A stretch of 64,000 nt of DNA, taken from positions 46,916-110,915 of the forward strand of contig JBOFQB010000041.1 of assembly GCA_051660685.1 (NCBI GenBank), written 5' to 3'. Origin of the DNA: JAVBSX01 sp051660685 (GTDB lineage: Bacteria; Planctomycetota; Planctomycetia; Pirellulales; Thermoguttaceae). A program made the translations under genes and the position numbers. Of the stretch, positions 1 through 9,877 are shown piece by piece; position 1 is the stretch's first letter, and every line of letters begins with the position of its first letter. The notes under the pieces were generated by a model. It was given only the letters and a program-made list of their open reading frames with translations. It ran no database searches and was not told where the DNA came from.

Positions 1-1682
1 CCCATTTGCAACAAAGCCTGTTTCGCCGAATCCTGCAAATAGGGATTTGCCAATTGTTTCAAAACACTCCTTGCAACTCGTTCATCACCTATTTTTCCAA
101 GAAGAAGCAAAGCGTCAGCTCGCAACGTCGTCGCCAATTGACCTTCTTCCAACATTTGGGCAACCTTGACCGCCGAATCCGCATTGCCCATATTGGACAG
201 AACAGCAAAAGCAAACCCCGCTTGTTCAGGGTTTGTTAAAGCCGGAAAAACGAAATCCACATTCCCCTTGAGTCGCCCTAAAGTGGAAATGATTTCCGGC
301 TGTTTCTCAGGATGTGTCAGACCGAACAGGAAATACTCCCGCATAAGATAATGAATACGAGGATCAGCAACATACCCCTTCAGAAGAGGAATAGAATCGA
401 ACCAAATCGCCCAATCTTCCAGCTTTAACGGCTGATCGGTTGCCGTTTCCGCCGTTTTTCCCGAGGAGGTATTCTCCGATGATGCCGATGAAGCACTTCC
501 TTCTTTGGAGCGTTGCTCCATTAAACCTTTGAAATCAATATTTCCCAGACCTTTAGCGGTTTTTTTCGGGGTCGGTTCTGGTTCGGGCTTGGGTTCAGGT
601 TTCTCAACTTCGACCACTTCTTCTGCCGCTTTTGCCTTATTGCGTTCCTCTTCTTCCTGCTTGCGTTTGAATTCCGCAATAAAAAAACGCATTGTTTCAG
701 GAACAATGTCTTCTGCCGAAAAGAGAGCGTAAGCGGTTGCAACCAAAGGTGCTGATTGGGAAGATGCCTGACTGAGTAATCGTCTTAAAACATACGCCAG
801 ACTTTTTCTCTTCAGTGAGTCCAAAGGACGTCCTAATTCACTTTCCTGAAATCCCCCATTCTGGGAATCACCCAAAAGTTGCGGTTCCTTCCTGATGATG
901 TCAAGCAATGCTGGAACAACTTGTACGGCTTGTGAGGTATTACCCGAATGATAGGTGTCGATAATAGTTTTGCTCAACGATTGAAGAGTCTGTTTCTCGG
1001 GAAACGGAACTTCTTTGGTTTTACCTTGATTCAGCTTGTTCTTGATCGCAGCCAATTTATCATCCTTGCCCGAACTCTGTGCCGGTTCCTCTTGAGCAGG
1101 TTCGCTGTTTTCGTTGACAGGTTCCCCCCAAACGAGTGTTTTTGACTCAGAACGGACATCCCAAAACGGCTGATTCAGACTATTAAGATTCTCACGAAGT
1201 TCCTCGGCTGCTCGAATCATCTGTTTTGACTGCAAAACGGCAGAAAGGGGTCCAAGAGAATTACGGACTTTCGTTAACGCTGGAGTTGCTCCTGCTTTTT
1301 GTTCTTCAGGAAGTAAACTGTTAAGATACTGAAAGGTTTCAAAGAGGGAACGAATCGCCGATTGTTCCGACGTGATCGGTTCCAACAGAAGGGGCAGATT
1401 AGCCGAATCAGGGTTCAGTTTGTTCAGATGCCCGGACAATTGTTCACAACGGTTTGCGATTTCATTCGCTAAAGTTGTGAGAGCTTCTAAAACCGGTCGG
1501 TCAGCAAGACTCTCTTGCAGAGTTTTCGCCGTTGAACTATTCCAATCCGTAAGAGGGGGAACATTTTTGGGGACAACGGCCCCCAAAAGAGGATGAGCGA
1601 GGAGCATAAGGGAGAGCATACTGAACAATGTCCAGATGCAGCGATGTTTTTGAGTATATTGACTATAAATATCGAATGTCAT
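1..1682 (-). CDS. Secreted HEAT-repeat-like protein (C-terminus beyond window)
   Basis: An uninterrupted minus-strand frame of about 560 codons runs off the left edge, so the C-terminus is missing. The start is an ATG preceded six bases upstream by AAGGAGG, a strong ribosome-binding site. Residues 15-35 form a hydrophobic signal peptide ending near HPLLGA, so export is likely. The middle has a charged stretch with alternating Pro and Glu/Lys (EKPEPKPEPEPTPKK), probably a disordered linker. The visible C-terminal part has alpha-helical pairs typical of HEAT/armadillo repeats (for example DADALLLLGKIGDERVAR-like units). Family knowledge says such repeats bind proteins; the partner cannot be deduced. 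It is divergent from the lipoprotein gene to its right. Confidence 0.8.
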   Translation of the reverse strand, partial: MTFDIYSQYTQKHRCIWTLFSMLSLMLLAHPLLGAVVPKNVPPLTDWNSSTAKTLQESLADRPVLEALTTLANEIANRCEQLSGHLNKLNPDSANLPLLLEPITSEQSAIRSLFETFQYLNSLLPEEQKAGATPALTKVRNSLGPLSAVLQSKQMIRAAEELRENLNSLNQPFWDVRSESKTLVWGEPVNENSEPAQEEPAQSSGKDDKLAAIKNKLNQGKTKEVPFPEKQTLQSLSKTIIDTYHSGNTSQAVQVVPALLDIIRKEPQLLGDSQNGGFQESELGRPLDSLKRKSLAYVLRRLLSQASSQSAPLVATAYALFSAEDIVPETMRFFIAEFKRKQEEEERNKAKAAEEVVEVEKPEPKPEPEPTPKKTAKGLGNIDFKGLMEQRSKEGSASSASSENTSSGKTAETATDQPLKLEDWAIWFDSIPLLKGYVADPRIHYLMREYFLFGLTHPEKQPEIISTLGRLKGNVDFVFPALTNPEQAGFAFAVLSNMGNADSAVKVAQMLEEGQLATTLRADALLLLGKIGDERVARSVLKQLANPYLQDSAKQALLQM

Positions 1683-1913
1683 GTTTGTCCTCCTTAAAAA
1701 ACGAGAAGGTAAGTAACGACTTCAGAGTATACCAAAACTTCGCAAAAAGTCCAACAGATAGGAACCAGTTTGTCGTTCTCTGACTCTTACACGAAAAAGG
1801 GTTGAAAACTTTTCTCTGCCCCATTATAAACAAATAGTTCCGTTCGCCGAAAAATGACCTCTTTGGGCAACATTTGCATTTCTTCAACACCATCTCCTCA
1901 ACCCCCATTTATC

Positions 1914-3533
1914 ATGTCAACCCTCCTTCTCAAACGATTGGTTCCGTTTCAATACCTCCTGCCGTTGTTCGCTTTGTTCTTCTTGCCTTTTTTATTTTTA
2001 GGTTGTTCTCGACAGACTCTAATCGAAGAAAGTCGCTTAGAAAAAGAACGAAAAGAAATTTGGAGAACCGTTGCTGTTGACCCTAAGACCCCGCTCGTTA
2101 CAGTTCGGGGTCGCGTCCTACTTCCTGACGGAACCCCAACCGCTCACGCCAATGTGCAAGTCACTTCCCTTGCAATCATCCGAGGAGAATACCCAAGTTA
2201 TGAACAGAGCTTTGGAGGTGGAATTTCCGATTTCAGCCCCACAATCAAGGAAGATGGAACTTTTCAAATACAAGCGTTGCCCGGAATCAATCTCCTTGTT
2301 GGGGTTTCCAGAGTCTTTGGAGAGAATTGGACCGATCAAAAACCGTTTGCAGTCGAACCGCTCTGCTTCGCAACCGAATTTGAGGGAAACGAAATCGTTT
2401 TGCAACTGCGCGAAGTCCCGCCCCTCACTGTTACCTTGTCGTATGCAAACGGCGAACCGGCTCCCGAACAGTCCGTCAACTGGAGTCGATCTTGGAAAGC
2501 CCCAATCGGCGGTCAATTTGGAATAGGACCGATTAAATGGAATGGACGATACAGCGAAAAGACAGATGAGGAAGGACATTGTGTTTTCTATCTTGCGCCG
2601 GGAGTCTATGATTTTCTGCCCAATTCGTTGGGGACATACGACCAAGCACTGCGCCAAAAGTACACTGTTTCAGTCGATTTGAAACAAGATGTTCGGAGCG
2701 ACCTTGCTCTTTTCACGCCGAAACCGTTGACGATTGCGTTGACGACACCAAATGGTATTCCCGCCGAAAAGTTGCAGCTCGTGCAATTCGGGCAATTTTG
2801 GGAAAAAATCATGGAGGGAGAGACTGTGAAGGAGCGGAAACGGCTTTTTTATGTCGAACCAGAAATGAGTGAAAATGGTCAGACGCAACTGTTTTTGAGC
2901 AATTCAACGAACTATCTGGTTGCAACGACAGAAGATGGTCGATTTGGGATTGCAACGGAATTGACAGCGGAAATGGGGGAGAAAATTGATCTCACGTTAC
3001 GTCCAAACGAACAGATTACGGGAATTCTTCTTGAGAAAACGACGGGAAAACCGCTTTGTGAGCAGAAGTATTTTGTTGGTCTGGAAATGCAACTAACCCG
3101 AGAGGAGAACGGAAAGGAGACGGGGGAGAACGAGACGGAATTCTCTCAACTCTATTTTCCCTTATTGGGTCGTAACGGAGGAACCTGTTGTAAGAATGGT
3201 GTTTGCACGTCGATTGAAACGCTGAAAACAGACAAGGAGGGACGGTTTCATTTTGGTGTTCCGACGTTGAATATAGGCAATTTGACATTGGAAGGTGAAA
3301 AGAATTCGTTGACCTATGTGCTCGATTGCGTCAAGGGAGGATTCCGTATGTCTTTCGCTGTTGGAAATGCCCCTTTATCAGTTGAGGACGATTTATACCG
3401 TTTTGGAACGACCGATTCGGGAAGAAGCCCGGAAAAAGGTTTGGCAACGGGTGATGATAATGAAGACACTAATGATGACAATGAAGGGACGAACACGATT
3501 GATTTGGGCGAGGTCAAGGTACAAGTACCATAG
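1914..3533 (+). CDS. Lipoprotein with carboxypeptidase-regulatory-like repeats
   Basis: The 539-residue product starts with a hydrophobic segment ending in LFLGC, a typical lipobox, so it should be lipid-anchored in the envelope. I chose the ATG that gives a compact signal peptide (MSTLLLKRL...) over an in-frame ATG 60 bases upstream, which would put 20 polar residues ahead of it. After the anchor come beta-rich segments such as TVRGRVLLPDGTPTAHA and GQFTGILLEKTTGKP-like stretches that resemble carboxypeptidase-regulatory/Cna-B-type folds common in planctomycete surface proteins. The C-terminus is an acidic Asn/Asp/Glu-rich tail. No catalytic motif was seen. The function is unknown, with a structural or surface role inferred only from fold resemblance. 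Confidence 0.7.
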   Translation: MSTLLLKRLVPFQYLLPLFALFFLPFLFLGCSRQTLIEESRLEKERKEIWRTVAVDPKTPLVTVRGRVLLPDGTPTAHANVQVTSLAIIRGEYPSYEQSFGGGISDFSPTIKEDGTFQIQALPGINLLVGVSRVFGENWTDQKPFAVEPLCFATEFEGNEIVLQLREVPPLTVTLSYANGEPAPEQSVNWSRSWKAPIGGQFGIGPIKWNGRYSEKTDEEGHCVFYLAPGVYDFLPNSLGTYDQALRQKYTVSVDLKQDVRSDLALFTPKPLTIALTTPNGIPAEKLQLVQFGQFWEKIMEGETVKERKRLFYVEPEMSENGQTQLFLSNSTNYLVATTEDGRFGIATELTAEMGEKIDLTLRPNEQITGILLEKTTGKPLCEQKYFVGLEMQLTREENGKETGENETEFSQLYFPLLGRNGGTCCKNGVCTSIETLKTDKEGRFHFGVPTLNIGNLTLEGEKNSLTYVLDCVKGGFRMSFAVGNAPLSVEDDLYRFGTTDSGRSPEKGLATGDDNEDTNDDNEGTNTIDLGEVKVQVP

Positions 3534-3718
3534 ATGTGATCGCGTCGTGCAAAATGTAAGACCGGCTTATGTCGCACTCAAAGGAGAAAAAGGGAAAAAC
3601 TGGGGATAAGTGAATGAGGTGAATTTGGGTAAAAAGCGTCGTTTAAGAAGACTTTGACAGCAAAATGACCAATTGTCAAGCGGATCAATATGAGCAACCG
3701 ATACAATCGTTAGAGTTT

Positions 3719-3747
3719 CTGGGCGCAGATTCCATGTGTGCGCCCAG
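3719..3747. other. Stem-loop upstream of the ExeA-like gene
   Basis: A perfect 9-bp inverted repeat (CTGGGCGCA / TGCGCCCAG) flanks an 11-base loop about 50 bases before the ATPase start. No T-run follows on either strand, so it is not a classical terminator. It could be a leader hairpin or a protein-binding palindrome. Confidence 0.55.
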
Positions 3748-3794
3748 AGAATGAATGATTGTCAAGGTTCTTGTTTGGAACAGAGTACGGTATC

Positions 3795-6700
3795 ATGATT
3801 GAATCCTATTTTGGTTTGGCTCGTCGCCCGTTTTTAGCAATACCGGATGTTGGTTCCTACTTCCATGCTGCTTGCATGGAATCTGCGAGAACAACAATCG
3901 GACGTTGCCTAGATCGCGGGGAAGGGGTTTCCCTGATTATTGGGTCAAGTGGAATTGGCAAGACATTGCTGTTGAGAATTCTCGAAGAACCATTTCAGAT
4001 GGAGTATGCGGTTGCCCGGTTTTCCAATACCCGTTTGAAAACCCCCAAATCGTTTTTACAGCAATTGTTGTTCGCGCTACATCAACCCTTTTCTGGTTCC
4101 GACGAAACCGAATTGCGTTTGCTCCTCCTTGAGTATTTACGCCGCTCCTCGCTCAAAGGTATTGTCCTGCTGATTGATGAAGCCCAATCGTTGACCTTAC
4201 CTGTTTTCGAGGAAATACGCCTGTTGCTGAATTATGATGACGGACAGTTCCCTCAATTTCGGGTTGCATTAGCGGGAACCCCGACTTTGGAAGAACGGTT
4301 GACACATCCAAAACTAACCTCGTTCAATCAATGGATTGTTTCACGGTCCTATTTGGAACCGTTTTCAGGTGAAGAAACCTCCCAATACATTCTTTGGCAG
4401 TTGCATCATGCCAAAAAGGGGTCCACGATGATAAACGAACGTGAGCATGAGGTTTTGTTCGACGAATCGGCACGAAAATGTGTACATCAATTGACAGAAG
4501 GGATTCCCCGACTGGTCAACCAGTTGTGCGATCATGCCTTGTTGTATACATACGAGAAGGGGCAAACGTCAATAAATTCCTCAATCGTTCGATCCGCTTG
4601 GTCGCAATTGCAGCAAATACCCGAACCGGCAACGTCAACAACAAGGACGGTTTCCAGCATTGAATCAGGTTCCCCGACTGAAAGTGTCGGATTGGTTCAA
4701 CCCGTTAAATCTGTTGAATCAGACAGAATGGAAGACCAATCCGGTTGTGTTGAATTTGGCCTATTAGAAGATGATTTTGCCGACGAAATCCCCAATTCTG
4801 AGGATCGGGCAAAGGGGGCGAGTCCTATGATCCCCGAATTTTCGAACGAATCTCAAGGAGATGAATCAGCGTCTCTCCTTCATAAAGCTGGGCAAAAAGA
4901 AGAGGAGGTCCCCGAATACTCATCCGGTATCGAAAAAACGCCGCTTGACGTCGTTGAATACACCTTTGATGTTGCAAAAGACCCAATTGACGTTGCCGAA
5001 CATTCCTTTGATGTTGATGAAGACTGGTCTGGGATCGTCGTTGAACATTCATCTGACCTTGCGCAAAACCAAAAAGACGTTGCCGAACATTCCTCTGATG
5101 TTGCTGAAGACTGGTCTGGGACCATCGTTGAACATTCATCCAACCTTGCGCAAGACCAAAAAGACGTTGTTGAACATTCCTCTGATGTTGATGAGGACTG
5201 GTCTGGGATCGTTGTTGAACATTCATCTGACATTGCGCAAAACCAAAAAGACGTTGTTGAAGAAACACGTCAAGATACGGAATGTTGTGAGGAGGAATGT
5301 AACGATGAGAGATGTAACGGCGAGGTATGTCAGGCGGACAGGTTGGAGTCAGAACATGTTTATCAATCCCGGACGTTCTTTGAATCGGCTTATCCAACTG
5401 GTGTCGTTCATGCTGCATTTGACAATTGGAGCAGTCCCGGACACGAAATGCCTTATGGTTTCGCAACCCCCTATCGCGCTGTTTTTCCCCGTTCAAATGA
5501 AATGGTTCCCCCAACTGTTGTTGTTCCACTTGGAATGGAATGTTGCGAACCCAAAACGGATGATTCCCGCTGTTCGCTCAACCCGGCCTATTTTGGCTTT
5601 GAAACACTGGAAGAACTCCAACAATCGGAGAATCTGCGAGGAAACCCTAAAGATGATAATGAAGAAACGAGAGAAGAAAACCGGGAAATAACAAACCAAG
5701 AAAGAGAAGATCGAGAAATCGAAGATCAGAAAAAAGAGAGAGACGAAAACAGCAAAAACGATTGCAACAACGAGGAAAGTGGAGAACAGGAAAAGTCTAC
5801 GCCATGTTGTGAGCAGCGATTACAGGGAACCGTTGAACGGAACCAAATGGTGCGGGAAAATGTCAATCTGTTCGAGTTCAAAAAGAATGAATTGGACGCA
5901 ATCCGGGATTCCGTTGAGCAAGTTTTTTCTGAAATGAAAGAGGTTGGAACCGGGTCCGAAAAAAGTCCTGTTGTCCGATTACATGTGGAACCGCAAAAGG
6001 GACGCAAAATTGGCAAACCGACAATCGAAGAGGTCTTTGACGAAGAGATTCCCGTTCATCGTAGTCAAGTCAAAGGTTTTGCAGCCGGTTCCAAACGACA
6101 AAAAGCGATTGCCGAAAAAAGTTCTGCTCCAGGTTCAGCTGTTAATGTCCAACAATCAACCGGTTTCAAGCAATCACCTCAACAATCCGGTTTTTCAGGT
6201 TCTATTGAAAAGCGAGCGGAATCTCCTACAACGACAGATTCCGGCCCCACAATGAGGGTTGCGTCGTCAGAGTCCCCTTTTTGGTCCATGAAACCGGATT
6301 TGCCCGAGTGTTGGATTGATCCTGAAGACGATTTGCAAGCGGACATTGCCGAGAACCCTGAGACGAATCTCAGATCGCTGCAAAAAGTGGTGTTGGACAA
6401 ATTTGGTCGACGCAAACATGAAGCCGAACACTTGATTCTTGAAGAGATGAGGGAAGAACTTTGCACTTCTGCGGTCTTATCTGACCGAGAGAATTTGTTT
6501 TCCCGACCAATTGCAACTCAGGATTGGGACGAAGTGCAAGATCGCCGAGATGTTCAGGAACGACGACATTTTCAAGATCAACGAAATACCCAAGATCAGC
6601 GAAATATTCAAGATCAACGAGAAATCCAGATTCGTAACGATGTCCGGGATTGGGACAATAGGCGGGACGAATTCCAGTTGGGTTTTGCAAGTGAGACGGA

Positions 6701-7040
6701 CGATTTTGACGACATGGAAGAGTCAACAATGCAATTGTTGCAGTTCCATGCAGGACGGTTTGGCATTCCTGACGCTGAACCGACCGAGTCGGAAATCGCA
6801 AAACGTTTGCGAAGAGGTGAAACAACTGCTGTCCCTGTCCCTACGGACTTCGATATCCCGCTTCAACCAACCCAACCTAACCGTCCTGAAGTCCCTCTGT
6901 TCGTTCCTTTGTCACTCCATCTCAAACCGCTTGGTGTTTACAGTGAAATTTTTGGAGACGAAGAACCTAAAACGGCTGAATCGACTTCATTGAGTTTACA
7001 TCCTTTCGAGTCTTTTGTTGCCCGAAAAAAAACCGGCTGA
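3795..7040 (+). CDS. ExeA/GspA-type AAA ATPase with ~800-residue low-complexity tail
   Basis: Residues 1-280 match the ExeA family of AAA ATPases. The family opening IESYFGLARRPF is present, with Walker A GSSGIGKT at 50-57, Walker B IVLLIDEAQ at 123-131 and a sensor-like AGTP motif after it. ExeA proteins help assemble secretion or envelope machineries and work next to the inner membrane. I start at ATG because it coincides with the family N-terminus; a TTG lies 36 bases upstream. Beyond residue 290 the protein becomes a very acidic, Ser/Glu/Asp/Arg-rich region of some 800 residues. It holds a 29-residue unit repeated three times and an 18-bp micro-repeat. There is no obvious transmembrane or peptidoglycan-binding segment. 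The gene almost abuts the next one, so they are probably co-transcribed. Confidence 0.8.
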   Translation: MIESYFGLARRPFLAIPDVGSYFHAACMESARTTIGRCLDRGEGVSLIIGSSGIGKTLLLRILEEPFQMEYAVARFSNTRLKTPKSFLQQLLFALHQPFSGSDETELRLLLLEYLRRSSLKGIVLLIDEAQSLTLPVFEEIRLLLNYDDGQFPQFRVALAGTPTLEERLTHPKLTSFNQWIVSRSYLEPFSGEETSQYILWQLHHAKKGSTMINEREHEVLFDESARKCVHQLTEGIPRLVNQLCDHALLYTYEKGQTSINSSIVRSAWSQLQQIPEPATSTTRTVSSIESGSPTESVGLVQPVKSVESDRMEDQSGCVEFGLLEDDFADEIPNSEDRAKGASPMIPEFSNESQGDESASLLHKAGQKEEEVPEYSSGIEKTPLDVVEYTFDVAKDPIDVAEHSFDVDEDWSGIVVEHSSDLAQNQKDVAEHSSDVAEDWSGTIVEHSSNLAQDQKDVVEHSSDVDEDWSGIVVEHSSDIAQNQKDVVEETRQDTECCEEECNDERCNGEVCQADRLESEHVYQSRTFFESAYPTGVVHAAFDNWSSPGHEMPYGFATPYRAVFPRSNEMVPPTVVVPLGMECCEPKTDDSRCSLNPAYFGFETLEELQQSENLRGNPKDDNEETREENREITNQEREDREIEDQKKERDENSKNDCNNEESGEQEKSTPCCEQRLQGTVERNQMVRENVNLFEFKKNELDAIRDSVEQVFSEMKEVGTGSEKSPVVRLHVEPQKGRKIGKPTIEEVFDEEIPVHRSQVKGFAAGSKRQKAIAEKSSAPGSAVNVQQSTGFKQSPQQSGFSGSIEKRAESPTTTDSGPTMRVASSESPFWSMKPDLPECWIDPEDDLQADIAENPETNLRSLQKVVLDKFGRRKHEAEHLILEEMREELCTSAVLSDRENLFSRPIATQDWDEVQDRRDVQERRHFQDQRNTQDQRNIQDQREIQIRNDVRDWDNRRDEFQLGFASETDDFDDMEESTMQLLQFHAGRFGIPDAEPTESEIAKRLRRGETTAVPVPTDFDIPLQPTQPNRPEVPLFVPLSLHLKPLGVYSEIFGDEEPKTAESTSLSLHPFESFVARKKTG
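4992..5252 (+). repeat. Three in-frame 87-bp tandem repeats inside the ATPase gene
   Basis: Three consecutive 87-bp units encode 29-residue repeats of the form V-x-EHS-x-DV-x-EDWSG...EHSS-x-x-AQ-x-QKD. The copies differ by a few substitutions and keep frame, which suggests recent in-frame duplication of a disordered acidic segment. A shorter degenerate unit precedes them. Confidence 0.85.
6573..6626 (+). repeat. 18-bp tandem repeat (QDQRxx) inside the ATPase gene
   Basis: Three 18-bp units encode QDQRNT, QDQRNI and QDQREI, with degenerate flanking units rich in Gln, Asp and Arg. This is coding low complexity. Confidence 0.75.
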
Positions 7041-7044
7041 TTTC

Positions 7045-8613
7045 ATGTCCCGTTACCTTTTATACCGTCTTAGGAACTGCGTCAAAATAATCATTGCCAA
7101 TTTACGTTTGATCGACAATAAACGCAGACTCTTTGGGCGTGTATGTGTCCATGTTAGTTTGCCCCAGTTCCTTGTTCCCCTCCTTCTGTTGCTGTTCTCG
7201 TTCAGCGCAGTCCCCTTTCTTCCCGCTTCCATAACGGTTGAGATTCTCGATCAAGCGGGCGAAAGGACAACGGGGGAGTTGGTTGCGATTGACCAAGATA
7301 AAATGACCGTCAATCAGTCCAGTGTTCTGAATGAGATTCCTCTTGATCGGCTCAACCGAATGATTCCCCTGCAAAAACCGCAATTGGTTCAGGGACAATC
7401 TGTTGGTCTTTGTGTTGAACTGGCAGATGGAAGTTCGGTTCAATGTCTTCAGTTGACAACGAAAGAGGAAACGGCGATTTTGGAATTACACGACAAAACC
7501 GTCTTGCCGATTCCAGTTGCCCTGCTTCATTCGGTTCGTTTTATGTCTTTTCCTGACGAGACTCCAACAGAAAAGCAGGAAAACGACATTCTTAGGCGGG
7601 AATGGAGACGACTTCGTCCGGGTTCTCTGACCGAAGATCGGATCATTATTCGGACAAGTGCAACGACGAACAGGGGGAATCCAACTCTGGATTATTATTC
7701 GGGCATTATTGGTGAAATTCGGCCCGAATCGGTTCTGTTTGAACTCGACGGAGAACGATTACCTGTTAGTCGGAATAAAATTTTTGGACTTTATTTTGCG
7801 GGAAGACAACCTGTGATTGACCAATTGTCGATTTGGCGGATCACGGAAATCAACGGTTCGAGCTGGATGCTTAAATCCATTGTCTATGACCGGGAAAGAC
7901 AACTGTTTCGGTGTCAAACATCAAACGGGGTTGAACGAACACTTCCTTTGAACCAGTTGTCCGAATTGTTGTTGATCGCTCATCAAAGTGTGATCCCGCT
8001 CTTCGATCTGATTCCCGATTCCATTCAGATTCAGTCCCCTCTTCGTTGGAGTCGATTGGAACAACGTGAGGAGAACCGGCTTGAACATTCTTGGCAAGAG
8101 TTTCTTCTTGCAAAGCTGCAATCAGGTTCTGTTTTTGCAAAAGAAACCGTGAACGCCCCTAATGAGACGTTGCGTCAAGAAGACCTGTCCCGGACAACAA
8201 CCCTCTTGCAATCGTCCCGACGAACGTCTGAAGAACGTCTTCCTCAATATGCTGTTCCGACATTACAAGGCATTTACTTAAATGGTTTGAGGTACGAGAA
8301 GGGTTGGACCCTTTTTCCAAAAACCGAATTGCTGTTCACGCTCGACGAAAAATTCGTCCGATTATCGGGTCTTGCGGGAATTGATGATCGTTTACGTCCA
8401 GATGGAATTGTGCGACTGAAGATTCTGGGGGACGATGTAGAGTTACTCAATGTTCAAATTCGGGGGGACGAACCGGCCCAACCTCTTCAAATCAATCTGC
8501 AAGGAATCAAACAGCTCACCTTCATTGTCGATATTGCAGATGGTTTGCAACCGGGAACCCGACTGAATCTGGTCAACATGAACCTAGAAGAACACTTAAC
8601 GGCGGATCCGTAA
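7045..8613 (+). CDS. Secreted protein with NPCBM-like C-terminal domain
   Basis: The product is about 522 residues and opens with a basic stretch and a long hydrophobic segment (LPQFLVPLLLLLFSFSAV), a signal peptide or anchor. The central part consists of repeated small beta units in which a ligand-like DG(S/E) turn is followed by a short strand. The last 110 residues (from GIYLNGLRYEKGW) resemble NPCBM, a putative carbohydrate-binding module. The resemblance includes the paired strands ending in TFIVDIADG and a terminal LNLVNMNLEE. I chose the ATG four bases after the upstream stop codon. The tight spacing implies co-expression with the ExeA-like ATPase, which might help export or assemble it. 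No catalytic motif was found. Confidence 0.65.
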   Translation: MSRYLLYRLRNCVKIIIANLRLIDNKRRLFGRVCVHVSLPQFLVPLLLLLFSFSAVPFLPASITVEILDQAGERTTGELVAIDQDKMTVNQSSVLNEIPLDRLNRMIPLQKPQLVQGQSVGLCVELADGSSVQCLQLTTKEETAILELHDKTVLPIPVALLHSVRFMSFPDETPTEKQENDILRREWRRLRPGSLTEDRIIIRTSATTNRGNPTLDYYSGIIGEIRPESVLFELDGERLPVSRNKIFGLYFAGRQPVIDQLSIWRITEINGSSWMLKSIVYDRERQLFRCQTSNGVERTLPLNQLSELLLIAHQSVIPLFDLIPDSIQIQSPLRWSRLEQREENRLEHSWQEFLLAKLQSGSVFAKETVNAPNETLRQEDLSRTTTLLQSSRRTSEERLPQYAVPTLQGIYLNGLRYEKGWTLFPKTELLFTLDEKFVRLSGLAGIDDRLRPDGIVRLKILGDDVELLNVQIRGDEPAQPLQINLQGIKQLTFIVDIADGLQPGTRLNLVNMNLEEHLTADP

Positions 8614-8866
8614 TCGATTAACCGAGCAAGCACCGTTCCGCGCGTATTTTTGGAGGAGGTAGGAGGTAGAAGTGAGAAGTGAGAATGGAAAATTGAGGCA
8701 AATAAAAATTTGAAGTCCCCAAAAGAAGGGAAACCAGTTGACTCACGAGACGCCGTTATCTTCGTGTCTCCTCCTTCTTTCCTCCTACCTCCTATCTTCT
8801 ACCTTCTCCAAAAAAGGACGCCTTATCCTTTATCGTCCCTATTCCCTGTCCCCTATCCCTCAATCC
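8614..8866. repeat. Intergenic region: half-unit repeat and purine/pyrimidine tracts
   Basis: No gene was seen. Just after the stop codon lies a degenerate half-unit of the cloverleaf repeat (ending CCGTTCCGCGCGTAT). A purine-rich tract (GGAGGAGGTAGGAGGTAGAAG) follows, then about 100 bases later an oppositely oriented pyrimidine tract (CCTCCTACCTCCTATCTTC), and finally a C-rich tract of CCCTAT/CCCTGT units. The same modules recur in other gaps of the window. Confidence 0.6.
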
Positions 8867-9877
8867 CTACACCGTATGCACTTCCACAATGTCCTTGTCG
8901 TTCAGAACATAATCCCCTTTCACGAACGTTCCGTCGTGAACCGTTGATCCCCAGACACGACCACTTTTCAAATTCGCTGCGTAGTCCTTGTGAATCAGTT
9001 CCGCAAGGTCAAGTAACGTCTCGCCCCGTTTCAACGTAAACGGTCGGTCAAAATCCGCTTCCTTTTTCGAAGGAGATTTGGTGTAAACCCGAACAACATC
9101 GAGCGATTCGTAAATCGCCTGACAAAGCGAATCAAGGGTTCCCCGGTCATTTGCCGAAATCAAAAATTCGCGGAATCTATAACCACAAAGTTCCCGAAAC
9201 AGTTCGAGTCGTTCCCCCGCATCTGGAAGATCAATTTTATTCAAAAGCAAAAATGTTTGCGTGAACGACAACCCTACATCTTCTTCGTCAAGCGAAGATT
9301 CAACCGCTAATCGGGTCTTCGTCGCAGTCAGCTTGTCAACAACATCCTTACACTGTTCAATCCCGTCATCATCGCCAAGATCGACCATAAGCAACGCTAA
9401 ATCGGCACTCCGAATAAAACCGTACATGTACGGTTCCAGAAAATCCGGCGTAATGGGCGGAGTGTCAATCAGCTGAATCGCAATGTCCTCCCAATCCATC
9501 ATCCCCGGTTGAGGGGATTGTGTTGTAAAAGGATACGGCGCGACTTCGGGCGTTGCCCGGGTCAATGTCGTCAACAATTGACTCTTTCCTGCATTGGGTC
9601 CCCCCAAAATGACAACCGTCCCTGCTCCCTGTCGCGGAATCTTGAATGAACGCGCTGAACCGCCCCCCTTTTTTCCCCCCGAACTCCGTTGTTGTTCAAT
9701 GTCCTTTTTCGTCTGCGAAATCTGTGACTTCAACTTCGCTTGAAGATGATCCGTCCCCTTATGTTTCGGCATCTCCGAGAACATAACCTGCAACCATTTC
9801 AGTTCATCTTCGGGTGTTTGCGCCTGACGATACTTATCTTCGGCTTTCTTATATTGCTGTGTTAAATTCGCGGGCAT
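8867..9877 (-). CDS. OBG/DRG-type GTPase with TGS domain
   Basis: The 336-residue protein has a lysine-rich N-terminal helical region. A glycine-rich linker and a P-loop GTPase domain follow: G1 GGPNAGKS at 92-99, a DTPP G3-like motif and NKID as G4. The last 65 residues form a TGS domain (LKRGETLLDLAELIHKDYA). This order matches DRG-like GTPases, which associate with ribosomes or RNA. The start is the ATG giving MPANLTQQYKK, because the upstream 27 codons have no family-like content. No clear Shine-Dalgarno sequence precedes it. Its precise substrate is unknown, and it is monocistronic here. Confidence 0.85.
   Translation of the reverse strand: MPANLTQQYKKAEDKYRQAQTPEDELKWLQVMFSEMPKHKGTDHLQAKLKSQISQTKKDIEQQRSSGGKKGGGSARSFKIPRQGAGTVVILGGPNAGKSQLLTTLTRATPEVAPYPFTTQSPQPGMMDWEDIAIQLIDTPPITPDFLEPYMYGFIRSADLALLMVDLGDDDGIEQCKDVVDKLTATKTRLAVESSLDEEDVGLSFTQTFLLLNKIDLPDAGERLELFRELCGYRFREFLISANDRGTLDSLCQAIYESLDVVRVYTKSPSKKEADFDRPFTLKRGETLLDLAELIHKDYAANLKSGRVWGSTVHDGTFVKGDYVLNDKDIVEVHTV

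Noticed and set aside
3719..3747. Hairpin considered as a terminator of the lipoprotein gene
   Set aside because: No T-run follows on either strand.
4825..5529. 234-codon antisense ORF in the ATPase gene
   Set aside because: It mirrors the tandem-repeat coding region and has biased, repeated composition; a shadow of the sense gene.
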